Below are positions 32,771-44,122 of a DNA stretch of 64,000 bases, piece by piece. The notes below the pieces were generated by a model, which ran no database searches, was not told the origin of the DNA, and was given only the letters and a program-made list of their open reading frames with translations. The stretch is from Meghimatium bilineatum (lineage: Eukaryota > Mollusca > Gastropoda > Stylommatophora > Philomycidae): NCBI GenBank assembly GCA_034231615.1, contig CM067322.1, positions 62,387,032-62,451,031 on the forward strand, given 5' to 3'. Numbering within the stretch: position 1 is the stretch's first letter; each line of letters begins with the position of its first letter. A program made the translations under genes and the position numbers.

Positions 32771-33586
32771 AAATTGTGCCGGCTCTAGGAAAGTTAATTT
32801 TGTTATTTTGCTGCAGCACAGCCTCATATGTTTCTCGCGTGTACACGATTATTAAACAGGTATTAAATAATATTAATGTTGTTGTTTTCTCACAAACCCT
32901 GAATCTTACAGATTTGTGTACTTACTTTGCTGTAGTTAGTAACTTTGTTGTGATTTCGTTACTCTGTTTAACAGATCACATGATTCGGCTTTAAACTACA
33001 CCATTTGTCAAATATGTAACTACCAAAAAAAAAGAGAGATAACATCCGACAATCAGGTATGAACAGTTGTAACACAAATACCGAAGTAATAGTCGATTGT
33101 TTATTGTCTGTCCCCATGGGAATGATGGTTGATCGCATTTACACTTACCGTTAAGCGTAGGGGTGGGAATTTAAGCTGTCGTTCCAATGCCATTATAAGT
33201 AATAGCCAATAAGTAAATATTTGTCACACATACCTATTACTACTTTCTACTAATAAATCGATGATTAAAAACAACTATAGTAAAAGGAATAAGGACGAAA
33301 AAGGTTGACGTTTCGAACTATAATCTTCATCTGAACAAACATATAATAACAATAAAACAAAACATAATACAGGACAAATATTTACTCTAAAAATATGTTT
33401 AAAAAAAATAAACTGTTCGTGCAGCGACTGTAGAATAACGGAATGACCATAACGTATTGCACACAATTTGGTCAATGCGTTCAAAAGTACAGTAGTGCGC
33501 TACATAAAGAAATTTCGCACTAATACGCAATTTAGAAGACTAAGACGATAAATAAGGATAATATCTAACCATACACACACAAGAGA

Positions 33587-33620
<34 letters not shown>

Positions 33621-34079
33621 TGCAATATAATACGGCATCATATCCGCCATAGAGCATATCCGCAAGAACTGTGTCAGATTGTCCTAGTCTTCTGCTCGTG
33701 GTGTTATACAATGAGCAATTCTGTATATTATGTTATTTTCTGGAGATCGTTGGCATGGGCACATGTCGGTGTTGTCAATTCCAAATCTCCTATGCATGTG
33801 TTATTTGAGTCTGGCCTATTCTCAATCTAAAAATTATTGTTATTTCTTCCAGGCTTGTGGATAGCATAATCTGTATGGCTGCATGGGTGAGTTAAGTTTC
33901 ATGCCATGTATACGGAGTTTAATTATAACATTCATTTTTCGAGTGTATTTTATATGTTGTTGGCAATTACTTCCAGTTTTGGCTAACTGTCTGCTATTTC
34001 ATTTCCCTTGATTTGTCATTTTTTAAAAATTGAATAATATGATTAACATATTTTTTCCAGAACTTTTTTGGATGATGTT
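32771..34079. other. no recognised gene; (GA)n at 33,583-33,620
   Basis: One GA microsatellite. Otherwise no coding similarity. AAAGGTTGACGTTTCGAACT...CTTCATCTG near 33,300 resembles, in reverse, the motif near 17,853. Confidence 0.4.
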
Positions 34080-34285
34080 TTCTATAAAATATCATAATAT
34101 CCACATATCTCAGTTTTCTATAAATCTGTATCATATCCCACGGTTTTCTATAAAGCATTATCATATCTGTTTTCTATAAACCAGCATCATATACCACAGT
34201 TTTCTATAAATCAGCATCATATCCTACAGTTTTCTATAAGTCATCACCATATTACGCAGGTTTCTATAAATCAGTACCATATGAT
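34080..34285. repeat. ~31-bp tandem repeat, about seven units
   Basis: CAGTTTTCTATAAATCAGCA plus TCATATCC-type units, diverged from each other. Confidence 0.85.
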
Positions 34286-34338
34286 AGTTTTGCCCAAAAG
34301 CACCCATCTTACCAGGTTGTAGATGACGAATAACCGTG

Positions 34339-34523
34339 CAGCGGTTCTCAAACTGTGGGCTGCGACCCTTTTGGGGGTCGAACTACACTTTCACTGGGGT
34401 TGACTAAGACCATCGGAAAACACACATTATGAAGTAGCAAGAAAAATCATTTTGTGGTTGTGGGTCACCACAGCATGAGGAAATGTATTAGGGTCGCGGA
34501 ATAAAGAAGGTTCAGAACCACTG
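34339..34523 (+). mobile_element. SPIN-like hAT MITE
   Basis: It begins CAGCGGTTCTCAAACTGTGG, continues with TTTTGGGGGTCGAACTACAC and AAGACCATCGGAAAACACA. It ends GGTTCAGAACCACTG. The ends form TIRs agreeing at 13 of 15 positions. Internal blocks TATGAAGTAGCAA, GGGTCACCACAGCATGAGGA and TTAGGGTCGCGG agree with the non-autonomous SPIN elements I know from tetrapods. No clean 8-bp target duplication is visible. Length is 185 bp; no coding. Confidence 0.8.
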
Positions 34524-34819
34524 ATCTAGTGTCTTTTTCAATACTTTCTTAGTAAATATAACGCTATATATAGACCAATATTCCAAGAACTTGACCCACA
34601 GTGGCTCACAACGTTCTACAACCATTTTTACTGTATAAACACACAGACAATTCAGCTTAACATCGTCATGTGTTACTAATACGATATTCGTTTGACACTG
34701 ACTTTATTATTAAGAAATCAGTTCGAGAACCTCATTTCTAGCAAAAAATTCATTTAATTTCATCTTTATTAGAAAGAAATATGTTAGAAGCTCGCTTTGA
34801 AAAATAGAAATTATAAAAT
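34524..34819. other. no recognised feature
   Basis: AT-rich spacer. Confidence 0.35.
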
Positions 34820-34885
34820 ATTTGTACCGTGAGATGTAAACTTTGTACCGTGAGATGTAAACTTTGTACCGTAAGATGTAAACTC
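34820..34885. repeat. 21-bp tandem repeat, three units
   Basis: TTTGTACCGTGAGATGTAAA C repeated three times; the third has one substitution. Confidence 0.9.
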
Positions 34886-35339
34886 AGTTGAATTGCGGAC
34901 TCAGTTGCCATATGCACAATAAACTAACCCTGATACAGTCAGATATGTGTCCACTAGGCAGAAAAAATGAGCAGTATAGAACTCTCAAAGACTGTTAGTT
35001 CCACCAGATTAGCAGAATGTGCTTCACTAAATCATTCTGGAAAAAAAAATGTTATTACTGCTATAGGCCTATGAGTGATCTTGGACAGACTATGGGAAAA
35101 CCTCTATCATTTGGTGCTCTTGTTAAACAAATTGTGTCCTTTCTAACAAGTTCCTCTAGTAGTTCGTTTCCATTATTTCAACGTTGTTTCTATTCTCTTT
35201 GATTTCAGTTTGAAACTTTCTCGTAGATCTTGATCACTGACCTCTGGTCAGTTGTTGCACGTGGTCCAAAATTTTTTTAAATTATTGCTCTATATCTAAA
35301 TCTGTCAATTATAACACAAGAGGACAGCTGTTAGATATT
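34886..35339. other. no recognised feature
   Basis: No feature supported. Confidence 0.35.
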
Positions 35340-35454
35340 TAATATAAAAGCATTATACCAAAAGTGCGAAATTCAGTAACAGAAACAAACGGAATGACTG
35401 AACCTTTTGAAACAAGATCTGGAGAAAGATATGGCTGCGTGCTTTTACCTATAC

Positions 35455-36335
35455 TTTTCAACATTTTATACTCACCTATAATTTCACCTATACTTTTCAA
35501 CATTTTATACTCACCTATAATTTCACCTATACTTTTCAACATTTTATACTCACCTATACTTTTCAACATTTTATACTGACCTATAATTTCACCTATACTT
35601 TTACCTATACTTTTCAATACTTTATATTCACCTATACTTTCACATATACTTTTCAATACTTTATACTCACCTATACTTTTACATATACTTTTCAACATTT
35701 TATACTCACCTATAATTTCACCTATACTTTTACCTATACTTTTCAATACTTTATACTCACCTATACTTTTACATATACTTTTCAACATTTTATACTCACC
35801 TATAATTTCACCTATACTTTTACCTATACTTTTCAATACTTTATACTCACCTATACTTTTACATATACTTTTCAACATTTTATACTCACCTATAATTTCA
35901 CCTATACTTTTACCTATACTTTTCAATACTTTATATTCACCTATACTTTCACATATACTTTTCAATACTTTATACTCACCTATACTTTTACATATACTTT
36001 TCAACATTTTATACTCACCTATAATTTCACCTATACTTTTACCTATACTTTTCCATACTTTATACTCACCTATACTTTTACATATACTTTTCAACATTTT
36101 ATACTCACCTATAATTTCACCTATACTTTTACCTATACTTTTCAATACTTTATATTCACCTATACTTTCACATATACTTTTCAACACTTTATACTCACCT
36201 ATACTTTTTCATATACTTTTCAACATTTTATACTCACCTATAATTTCACCTATACTTTTACCTATACTTTTCAATACTTTATATTCACCTATACTTTCAC
36301 ATATACTTTTCAATATTTTATACTCACCTATACTT
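35455..36335 (+). repeat. in-frame tandem array inside the RT domain (39-bp and 90-bp units)
   Basis: Units are built from CACCTATACTTTTCAACATT, TTATACT and ATAATTTCAC blocks. ATAATTTCACC starts at 35,478 and 35,517 (39 bp apart), then at 35,712, 35,802 and 35,892 (90 bp apart), then 129 bp and 90 bp. All periods are multiples of three. Walking the frame of motif B through the array gives one stop (35,577-35,579), and the frame is the same on both sides. The unit codes for PILFNILYSPIISPIL-like peptide, so it arose from the ILFNIL codons of motif B. Confidence 0.95.
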
Positions 36336-36998
36336 TTCATGGACAGAATAATAAAAGAAGCTCATATCAATAAAGTGAAAAACATTGTACATAAACCTGA
36401 TGTGAAACTGAATGATGAAATAAACTAACTACTATTTGCCGACGATAAAAGTCTAATATATGAAAATGAAATGTGTAAAACCACATTAATGCATTGATAT
36501 TAGCATGTAAAGTGTACAATATGAAAATTAACTACGAAAAACGAAAATTATGAAAAGTAGCAAGTCAGCAGCACCAATAAATATAACAATAGATAACACC
36601 AAAGTGAAACAAGCCAAAGAATTTAAATATCTAGGCAACATTTTTTTCAAAAATGGTAGACTAGACAGAGAAATAGAAACACTATGTCAGAAATCAAACA
36701 CAATGACGTACCAACTTTCACCATTAATTCTCCACCTAAAGATAAAGATGAAGATCAAAACACAGATAATATGTAAAATTTTTATACCAACACTTTGTTA
36801 TCAATGCCAAACATGGTCCTTAACCGTCTCCATGAAAAGGAAAATCGTTACATGTGAAATTAAGTGTTTGAGAAAAGCTGCAGCGATTACTAAACTAGAT
36901 AAAAGAAGATGTAAAGAAATTGGGAAAAGAGTGGGTATAATATCATGTATTGAACAAATCGAAGACAGCAAATAAAATGGTTTCGCCACCTTATGAGA

Positions 36999-37070
36999 GA
37001 GAGACATGGAAATCTATGACATCCGCCCTATGTGCCATCTTTGGCCCTAGAGGAATAACTAACTAACTAA
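36999..37070 (+). mobile_element. 72-bp nested LINE tip, family F, with (CTAA)n tail and 10-bp TSD
   Basis: It encodes WKSMTSALCAIFGPRGI and ends in repeated AACT units. CCTTATGAGA is exact at 36,989-36,998 and 37,071-37,080. Without the insert, the host LINE reads straight through its conserved HLMRM block. It is a very strongly 5'-truncated LINE insertion. Confidence 0.88.
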
Positions 37071-37285
37071 CCTTATGAGAATGGACACAAACTAAATGCC
37101 AATAAGAGCATATAACAAAATTATATCCAGACATAAAGCAGAAGATAGATCAAGAAAACAGCGGATAGAAAACATCAATATAGCCTTGAACAAATATAGG
37201 TTTAATACAACCAAGGCAACACACCTGGCCTTGGAACTACAATTGAGTCTCTCACCCCTACGTTAACGACAAGTGCGGATACTAT

Positions 37286-38369
37286 CAACCATCATTCACC
37301 TGGGGAAAGACAATATATTTATATCTGTTAAAATGCTTGTTCTGTTGCCCACTTTTCCTTTAGGATTGTGCTGCTTCATGTGTGTCTGACAAACATAGCA
37401 CTATAACCTGACATCTATGAAGCCATTCAAGTTCGTTCATGGTGGGCTACCAGCACGTAAACTCTGGACCGGAAGCCAAGTGCGAATTGGTAAATAAAAG
37501 ACTTCTATTAAATTGATAAAAAATATTACAACAAAAAAAATAATAAATGGCAGACGCGAATCTCCTGTGTCGAGGACTTTGTGCGATCCGTATTTACCAA
37601 ATGAATAAAAGCTATGAATGATAAATCCCCGCATATTTCAGGGCTCGTTTATTCACAGGTATAAAAAGTAACAATAAGGGACATCTAAATAAAGCCGTAA
37701 TTTGGCGCGGATGCAGCAAAGAATACATGCGCTCAGCGATAGAGTAGCGGGAGTTCTGATCGTTATATTTGCTGTAAATACTTGTGTTTTCAAAAGATTC
37801 CATTGTTTGCTCCCACATTGAAATGTTTATGACAAATTCTAAGCCTCGTGAACTATTTCACTTTTGCATATAACTTTTTTTCCTTATTGTGCAGCAGAAT
37901 AATTAACGGGGCACTATAGTACCAGGCACTTGTTTATATTCTAACATATAAATTTATCACCCAACCTATTTAACATCTACATGCATAGAGAACATTTTTA
38001 AGCAGATAAAAAGACTGCCAGGGCTCAAGACCAGTGGGAAAATAATAATAATAAACAATCTGCGATATGCAGATGGCAATCGTCTTAGTAAAAATTGATC
38101 CGGGGCCACAAAGCCTAATATATTAAGTCAATATATCAAGTAGTGAATATGGACTATATATTAAGTCGATATATCAAGTAGTGAATATGGACTATATATT
38201 AAGATTAAAAAATATAATAATAATCAGAACAGCTGTGGAGAATACTAAACATCAAATACATGGAAAGATATTACAACATGTATGATGCTCTTCTATATTG
38301 GACACACATTCATAAGTGCTGGTAGATGAGAAACATAAATTAACAGAATACAAGTTTGTGGCATATACT
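37286..38369. other. no recognised gene; short 38-bp duplication
   Basis: GTGAATATGGACTATATATT occurs at 38,143 and 38,181 (2.3 units of 38 bp). The rest carries no recognised feature. Confidence 0.4.
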
Positions 38370-38520
38370 TTTCAGGATTCAGTGATCAACATAATATTTA
38401 TTGGTTGCGGAAAATTTCTAGGCAATGTACATATTTCAGTAGATTACATTGCTTTCTGATCGGTACAGGGGCACAATTGCCAACGTCGGAGTTTAGTTTG
38501 AAACCTTGATCACTGGCTGT
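38370..38520 (-). mobile_element. degenerate SINE-II copy
   Basis: TTTCTAGGCAATGTACATAT, TTACATTGCTTTCTGATCGG and GGGCACAATTGCC follow the order of the SINE-II copy at 18.26 kb. The A- and B-box end is largely lost. Confidence 0.6.
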
Positions 38521-38521
38521 C

Positions 38522-38960
38522 CGAGACGAATGTATCTCTAACAGGAAAGTGAAAATAGCTAAAAGTACTTTCAATGAAATGAATAATCTAAAAGTACTTT
38601 CAATGACATGAGGAAGCTAAAAGTGCTTTCACTGAAATGAGGACGATAACAGTTCTTTCAATGATACGAGGACGCTAAAAGTGCGTTCAATGACACGAGG
38701 TAGCTACACATCCAAACAAATAACAAACTGAAAATGAGAATTCTTAAGTGATGCATCTATTCTACATGAATACATGGTTCAGCAATATGGATAATGAGCT
38801 GAAATGCTGCCTTCGATATGTCGATGCACTGAACAATAGGAAGAACTTCGTGAAAGGAGAAGAAAACATGGAGGCTCTAGCAACACTGCGAATGAAAAAA
38901 AAGTATAAGAATATCGAATGTGTTATCTTAACGGGTTTACCATACCACTTTACCACTTTG
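38522..38960 (+). mobile_element. LINE remnant, family E, with internal array
   Basis: Begins with KIAKSTFNEM coding and continues, after a tandem array, through SKQITN and TWFSNMDNELKCCLRYVDAL to ENMEALATLRMKKKYKN. This aligns with the better copy at 42.80-43.36 kb. Only the C-terminal part of the LINE is present. Confidence 0.7.
38559..38704. repeat. 29-bp tandem repeat, five units, inside a LINE
   Basis: CTAAAAGTACTTTCAATGAC plus ATGAGGAAG repeated five times with substitutions. At 42,840-42,868 the same segment occurs once (GCTAAAAGTACCTTCAATGA). Period 29 is not a multiple of three, so the array shifts the frame. Confidence 0.9.
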
Positions 38961-39133
38961 CCATACCACAGTTGCTGGTGTGCCTCTTAGTCTGGCAGCT
39001 CTGTGTTCAGCGCGTGTGCTACCTTGGGCTAGCTATGTTCGATGTAAGAGATGGTCCTACCGGTTTTAATTTCCAGCCTCTGTTGGCCCAAACTCCAGGT
39101 CAAGGAGCCTGGGGATTAAATAAAATAAAAACA

Positions 39134-39428
<295 letters not shown>

Positions 39429-39459
39429 GTATATATTATATATATATATATTTTCCCTT

Positions 39460-39660
39460 CTTTTTCTTCTTTAGTGATCCAGCGGCTTCTTGCATATGCT
39501 CTTTGACCCAATGCAATGTAGCGATATCTACAGAGCGGCCAGTTGTTTTTGTTCTATATATGTGTAATAAGTTCATTAAGTTCCCACGTTCCCAGCATGG
39601 TCTCATGTTTTCGTTGTTCATTCTGTCAAGGTTCAGACACATGAGGTATAAATAGTCAAA
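39460..39660. repeat. dispersed repeat shared with 47.08 kb
   Basis: TGATCCAGCGGCTTCTTGCA then TGCTCTTTGACCCAATGCAA resembles TGATCCAGCAGTCCATGGGC and TGCCCTTTGACTCAATGCCA at 47.09 kb. Type unknown. Confidence 0.4.
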
Positions 39661-40084
39661 GAAGACTTGTCATTAATGACACTGCTGGAGACAATGAATA
39701 ACGAAGACATGAGACTATGTCGGGAACTCGGGGGGAACTTGATAGAATGTTTGGTCATTTCCCGAAAAGGAAGTCGCAGAAGCTGTCATATTCTATCAGC
39801 GACTGATCTGTCTTCTTGACAAGATAACACCATGAGGAGGAGCTAGGCGGGTTATTGTCACCAGATTATAATTGAGCATGGTAGCACACTAGACAAGATC
39901 AAACACGTCTAACAATGGCAGAAGCTACACCTTCCCATGATGTATGATGTATCACTATACAAATAAAGAATGATGTATGATGTATCACTATCAAATGGGT
40001 AAACTAATAATACCAATGGAAAGCAATTCAAAAATTTCACCGGGGGAGGGGGTGAAAGAAATAATACATTTCTTTGAAAAGAAT
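39661..40084. other. no recognised feature
   Basis: A short duplication (TGATGTATGATGTATCACTA) at 39,937-39,990; nothing else recognised. Confidence 0.35.
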
Positions 40085-40250
40085 TTTATTATTTTTTTTT
40101 GGCGTTTATTTTCAAACTTCCGCTGGAACTCGCTTGTAGCAGCGCAATGGCTCCAATTGGATATATTTCAGAGTACGACGTTGCGGTGTATCGCGTTTTA
40201 TTTGGTCCATTGGCCAGACACATCTTACTTGCGGTGATGAAATATATTAT
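40085..40250 (-). mobile_element. SINE-I related copy (variant B), diverged
   Basis: CAAACTTCCGCTGGAACTCG, GCGTTTTATTTGGTCCATTG and CCAGACACATCTTACTTGCG match variant B on the minus strand. Confidence 0.55.
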
Positions 40251-40259
40251 TTAGTATGG

Positions 40260-40490
40260 GGGGGAGGGGAGATTAACCATTTGTTAAACTTGTTCTATAG
40301 TGTTAAATGTATATAGTATTGGGGGTGGGGCGGGTGATGTGATTAACCATTTGTTAAACTTGTTCTGTAGTGTTAAATGTATTAGTATGGGAGGGGGGAT
40401 TCATCGTTTGTTAAACTTGTTCTGTAGTGTTAAATGTATTAGTATGGGAGGGGGGATTAACCGTTTGTTAAACTTGTTCTGTAGTGTTAA
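40260..40490. repeat. 57- to 70-bp tandem repeat, four units, with G-runs
   Basis: GTTAAACTTGTTCT occurs at 40,283, 40,353, 40,410 and 40,467. Each unit has one or more GGGGG runs, some spaced closely enough for quadruplex formation. Confidence 0.9.
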
Positions 40491-40959
40491 CTGTCATGTT
40501 CTCTTTACCCCAAATATATTTATTATTTATTGTTTATACTGTATATAAAAAATGTGTGTTATATATTCATATTTCGTCGGCCAGGACAAAGATGATATAA
40601 TAAGAGTCACTTTTGACCCAAGACTTACATGGAAACATACACGTAGATACAATAGCAGTATCTTCTCATTTGTGAAAAACCGGCCTGTCATTGATCTGTC
40701 AACTTCTTTCATCTTTATGCCGATCTTTCTCTCAAAGAAAACATGCATCTAATTTTCGTGAATCCCTGTACAGTTTTCTCGATTCACCTGGTCAGGTAAA
40801 AGTTCTGTACATTGATTTTGTTAGAAGTGGGCCAGACAGAAGTTTGAGTACATGAGAGTTTGTGGAATGTTGCTATGTGAAGGTGGGTATACAGAGAACT
40901 TGTTTGATGTTGGTGGTCCTAATGTCAGTAATGCACAAAGATTGAGGTCAGTACGAAAG
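40491..40959. other. no recognised feature
   Basis: No supported feature. The sequence around 40,560-40,750 is open on both strands but shows no family I recognise. Confidence 0.35.
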
Positions 40960-41100
40960 TAGACATGGTATTATTTAGGGTGAGTGAACCCCCTTGAAGT
41001 CTAAATAAACTGGATATTATTTAAGTAAGTGAACCCCCTCTGAGATTAATAGACGGAGTATTATTTAGGGTGAGTGAACCTCCTCTGAAACTGAATAGGA
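40960..41100. repeat. ~57-bp tandem repeat, three units
   Basis: TATTATTTAGGGTGAGTGAA followed by CCCCCTCTGA recurs three times. Confidence 0.8.
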
Positions 41101-41269
41101 TGCTTCTTAGCAATTGATTGCACGCCGCTGAGAGTTGGAGCCTTATCGGTATGATATAAGACTCCCGAGAAACCACGCTATTGCACGAAAGGATACAAGA
41201 GCTCAATTTCTCCTGGGAATATAATTAAATATAATAAAATATGATATCGCTGGTGTACTATCAGAGTCC

Positions 41270-41500
41270 AAATAGGAAGCAAAGATTATCAATACTGTTT
41301 AACTTCCACGCATGTCATAAGAGGCGACTAAGGAGGATACGGTGAGGACAAATTGACTCAGCAACCATTCTGAAGTCTGATGTAGGAGACCGAATTGCAC
41401 AGACGTCACAGTAAAGCTGTAAACATGATGCAACACATTCCGTTCTCCGGACTACATCCTACTAATATGCGGGGATTTGAGAACGAATGCAGACGAAGAA
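41270..41500 (+). mobile_element. SINE-I copy, near full length
   Basis: TTAACTTCCACGCATGTCAT, AGAGGCGACTAAGGAGGAT, CATTCTGAAGTCTGATGTAG, CAGTAAAGCTGTAAACATGA, then CATTCCGTTCTCCGGACTAC and GATTTGAGAACGAATGCAGA. One of the best copies. Confidence 0.82.
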
Positions 41501-41590
41501 AAAATGAAATACAATTCCTAGGGACCCAGACAAACAAATAAACAAACATAGAAACAAACAATTAAATACACAAACAAACACACAAGGAAA

Positions 41591-41693
<103 letters not shown>

Positions 41694-41734
41694 AACAGGA
41701 CGAGTGAGGAGAAAGTGGAAATACGTGAAAAAAT

Positions 41735-42575
41735 TAAAAGAGAACTTCAACTCTCAACGATAAGAGTACGCCTACTTCCAACGATAAGAAGAGAACGTCA
41801 ACTCTCAACGATAAGAAGTAGATCAACTATCAACGATAAGAAGTAGATCAACTATCAACGATAAGAAGTAGATCAACTATCAACGATAAGAAGTAGATCA
41901 ACTCTCAACACTAAAAATAGAACTTCAACGATAAGAAGCAGATCAACTCTCAACACTAAAAAGAGAACTTCAACTCTCAACGATAAGAAGTAGATCAACT
42001 CTCAACGATAAGAAACAGATCAACTCTCAACACTAAAAAGAGAACTTCAACTCTCAACGATAAGAAGTAGATCAACTCTCAACGATAAGAAGCAGATCAA
42101 CTCTCAACGATAAGAAGCAGATCAACTCTCAACGATAAGAAGCAGATCAACTCTCAACGATAAGAAACAGATCAACTCTCAACGATAAGAAGTAGATCAA
42201 CTCTCAACGATAAGAAGCAGATCAACTCTCAACACTAAAAAGAGAACTTCAACTCTCAACGATAAGAAGAAGACCAACTCTCAACGATAAGAAGCAGATC
42301 AACTCTCAACGATAAGAAGTAGATCAACTCTCAACGATAAGAAGTAGATCAACTCTAAACGATAAGAAGTAGATCCACTCTCAACGATAAGAAGTAGACC
42401 AACTCTCAACGATAAGAAGTGGATCCACTCTCAACGATAAGAAGTAGACCAACTCTCAACGATAAGAAGAAGACTCCAACTCTCAACGATAAGAACAGAA
42501 CTCCAACTCTCAACGATAAGAACAGAACTCCAACTCTCAATGATAAGAAGATGACGCCAACTTTCTGCGATAATA
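41735..42575. repeat. 25-bp minisatellite, about 33 units
   Basis: Unit AACTCTCAACGATAAGAAGT plus AGATC. A 27-bp variant (CTCAACACTAAAAAGAGAAC) recurs at intervals, indicating amplification in blocks. The right edge shifts to a GAACAGAACTCC variant. Confidence 0.95.
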
Positions 42576-42799
42576 AGAGGACACCAACTCCAATTGTACT
42601 TGTGACCGAAGTACAATAAGGATGCTGCTTACATATTTAACAAACATATAAATATATTTCATTGTGTTAACATATTAATATCCGGGGTTGTTCTGTTGGT
42701 TATGCATTGAATTCTCAGTCGTATTGTCAAAGCGATATGCACTAGATTTCAAGTAGAGTTGTTCAAGTAAATAAATTATTTACACATAGTCACAAATGA

Positions 42800-43362
42800 T
42801 GGCAGATGTGAAACAGAAGTTAAAAGGAGAATAGGAATGGCTAAAAGTACCTTCAATGACATGAGGAAATTATTAATATCTAAACAAATTACAAACAAGT
42901 TAAAAATGAGAATTATAAAATGCTACATCTATTCCATATTAATGTATGACTCAGAAACATGGACACTAAATAAACAATTAGAAGACAAATTGATGCCTTT
43001 GAGATGTGGGTATATAGAAGAATAGGGAGAACATCATGGAAAGAGAAGAAAACAAATAAAGAGGTGCTAAAAACACTTAATATGAAGAAAGAACTACTAA
43101 GAGAAATAAAGATCAGGCAAATAAAATACTTTGGACACATTAAAAGACATGACACCCTATTGAAGACCTTACTTGAGGGTAAAGTCAAAGGGAAGCGAGC
43201 AAGAGGTAGGCAGAGATACAAGTGGGAGAGTAACATTACACGATTGACAGGTTACAGTCTAGCAGAGTGCACCACCAAGACAAGAGACAGGAGATGTTGG
43301 AGATACGTTGCAGCCAACCTTCGTTGCGGAGACGGCACTTTATGATGATGATGATGATGTTC
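42800..43362 (+). mobile_element. LINE 3' remnant, family E, with (ATG)n tail
   Basis: Two overlapping frames (42,837-43,025 and 43,004-43,345) give AKSTFNDMRKLLISKQITNK, YDSETWTLNKQLEDKL, MWVYRRIGRTSWKEKK and IRQIKYFGHIKRHDTLLK. KVKGKRARGRQRYKWES and the final YVAANLRCGDGTL follow. One frameshift separates them. The stop is followed at once by an ATG repeat tail (43,345-43,360). Best copy of the family in the window; the RT catalytic core is absent. Confidence 0.85.
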
Positions 43363-43689
43363 AAGTAACATCAGCAGATTTTAGAAATGTGTAGTCCACC
43401 TTCTGCTCATAGGTCGGTCTAGCTTACGTAAATGAGTATTAGATATTTCTGGAAAGTAATGATTGTGGACGTGACACTGACTACATAGTCCATAGGTTTG
43501 CTGTTAGTCGTGAAAACTGCTGACGTAACACCACAGTCGACCATACTCTCCCATGGTATGAGAAAAGTTTACTTTACTCTCCTTTATATTTATGTATAAT
43601 TAATATTTCTACCTATTCTTTTGCGAACGTTCACTAACTATTGTTTGTTATCAGGATGGGGTTCACATATGTTTGTTTGTTTTTCGTTC
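43363..43689. other. no recognised feature
   Basis: No supported feature. Confidence 0.35.
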
Positions 43690-43800
43690 GCTCCATTGTA
43701 ACCATCACGGATATCCGTGCGATTTCCGCCGGGAGCGTGATTACGTTGTGCCACCGTTATGCGCCTTGTAGGCCTGGCACATCCGATTTCGGCATGATAA
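43690..43800 (-). mobile_element. SINE-I related fragment (variant B)
   Basis: TTACGTTGTGCCACCGTTAT, then GCCTGGCACATCCGATTTCG, matches the central part of variant B. Confidence 0.5.
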
Positions 43801-43939
43801 GTGTATATAATACAGTATGCTTAGTACAGTGTATTAATTATTTACCTTGTACAATAGGGTTCACATATAACAATGTCATGTGTTATGATTCATCTCTTGG
43901 TTATAATATCTTCTCCTTTAAATCTTCGTCTTCATCGGT

Positions 43940-44122
43940 GATCATCACTCAGTCAGGTTGGGACTCCGGATTCTATGATAGAGGCTGCTGTCTGTTTCAG
44001 AAATCATCATTCAGTCAGGTTGGGACTCCGGATTCTATGATAGAAGCTGCTGTCTGTTTCAGAAATCATCACTCAGTCAGGTTGGGACTCCGGATTCTGT
44101 AACACAGGCTGCTGTCTGTTTA
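43940..44122. repeat. 62-bp tandem repeat, three units, at the end of a LINE ORF
   Basis: GTTGGGACTCCGGATTC at 43,957, 44,019 and 44,081 (62-bp steps). On the minus strand each unit codes for QTAA-V-ESGVPT-like residues, the C-terminal end of the adjacent family H LINE. Confidence 0.92.

Larger units (their letters stand above)
35340..37285 (+). mobile_element. LINE reverse transcriptase remnant, family B, with internal array and nested insertion
   Basis: The most complete LINE in the window. Frame 1 reads NSVTETNGMTEPFETRSGER then YGCVLLPILFNIL (35,364-35,470), which is RT motif B. A tandem array follows. The same frame then resumes as MDRIIKEAHINKVKN and NDEIN, one stop (about 36,426), and LLFADDKSLIYENE, the RT catalytic motif C (36,429-36,470). 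Downstream an open 141-codon frame (36,550-36,975) holds AKEFKYLGNIFFKNGRLDRE, FIPTLCYQCQTWSL and CEIKCLRKAAAITK. A 72-bp nested LINE tip interrupts the following HLMRM block. The C-terminal IENINIALNKYRFNTTKATH closes the copy near 37,285. The element is inactive because of stops, frameshift, nested insertion and the array. Confidence 0.85.

Noticed and set aside
35339..36187. A 282-codon open frame on the minus strand (KSIGEIIGEYKML repeats)
   Set aside because: It is antisense to the in-frame array in the RT gene. No independent support.
41735..42575. The 25-bp array as another LINE-seeded array next to the family E copy
   Set aside because: Similarity of its unit to the TTCAATGACATGAGGAA segment of the neighbouring LINE is too weak to support it.
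43641..44102. A 153-codon plus-strand frame
   Set aside because: It overlaps a SINE fragment and the 62-bp repeat, which is the reverse strand of a LINE C-terminus.
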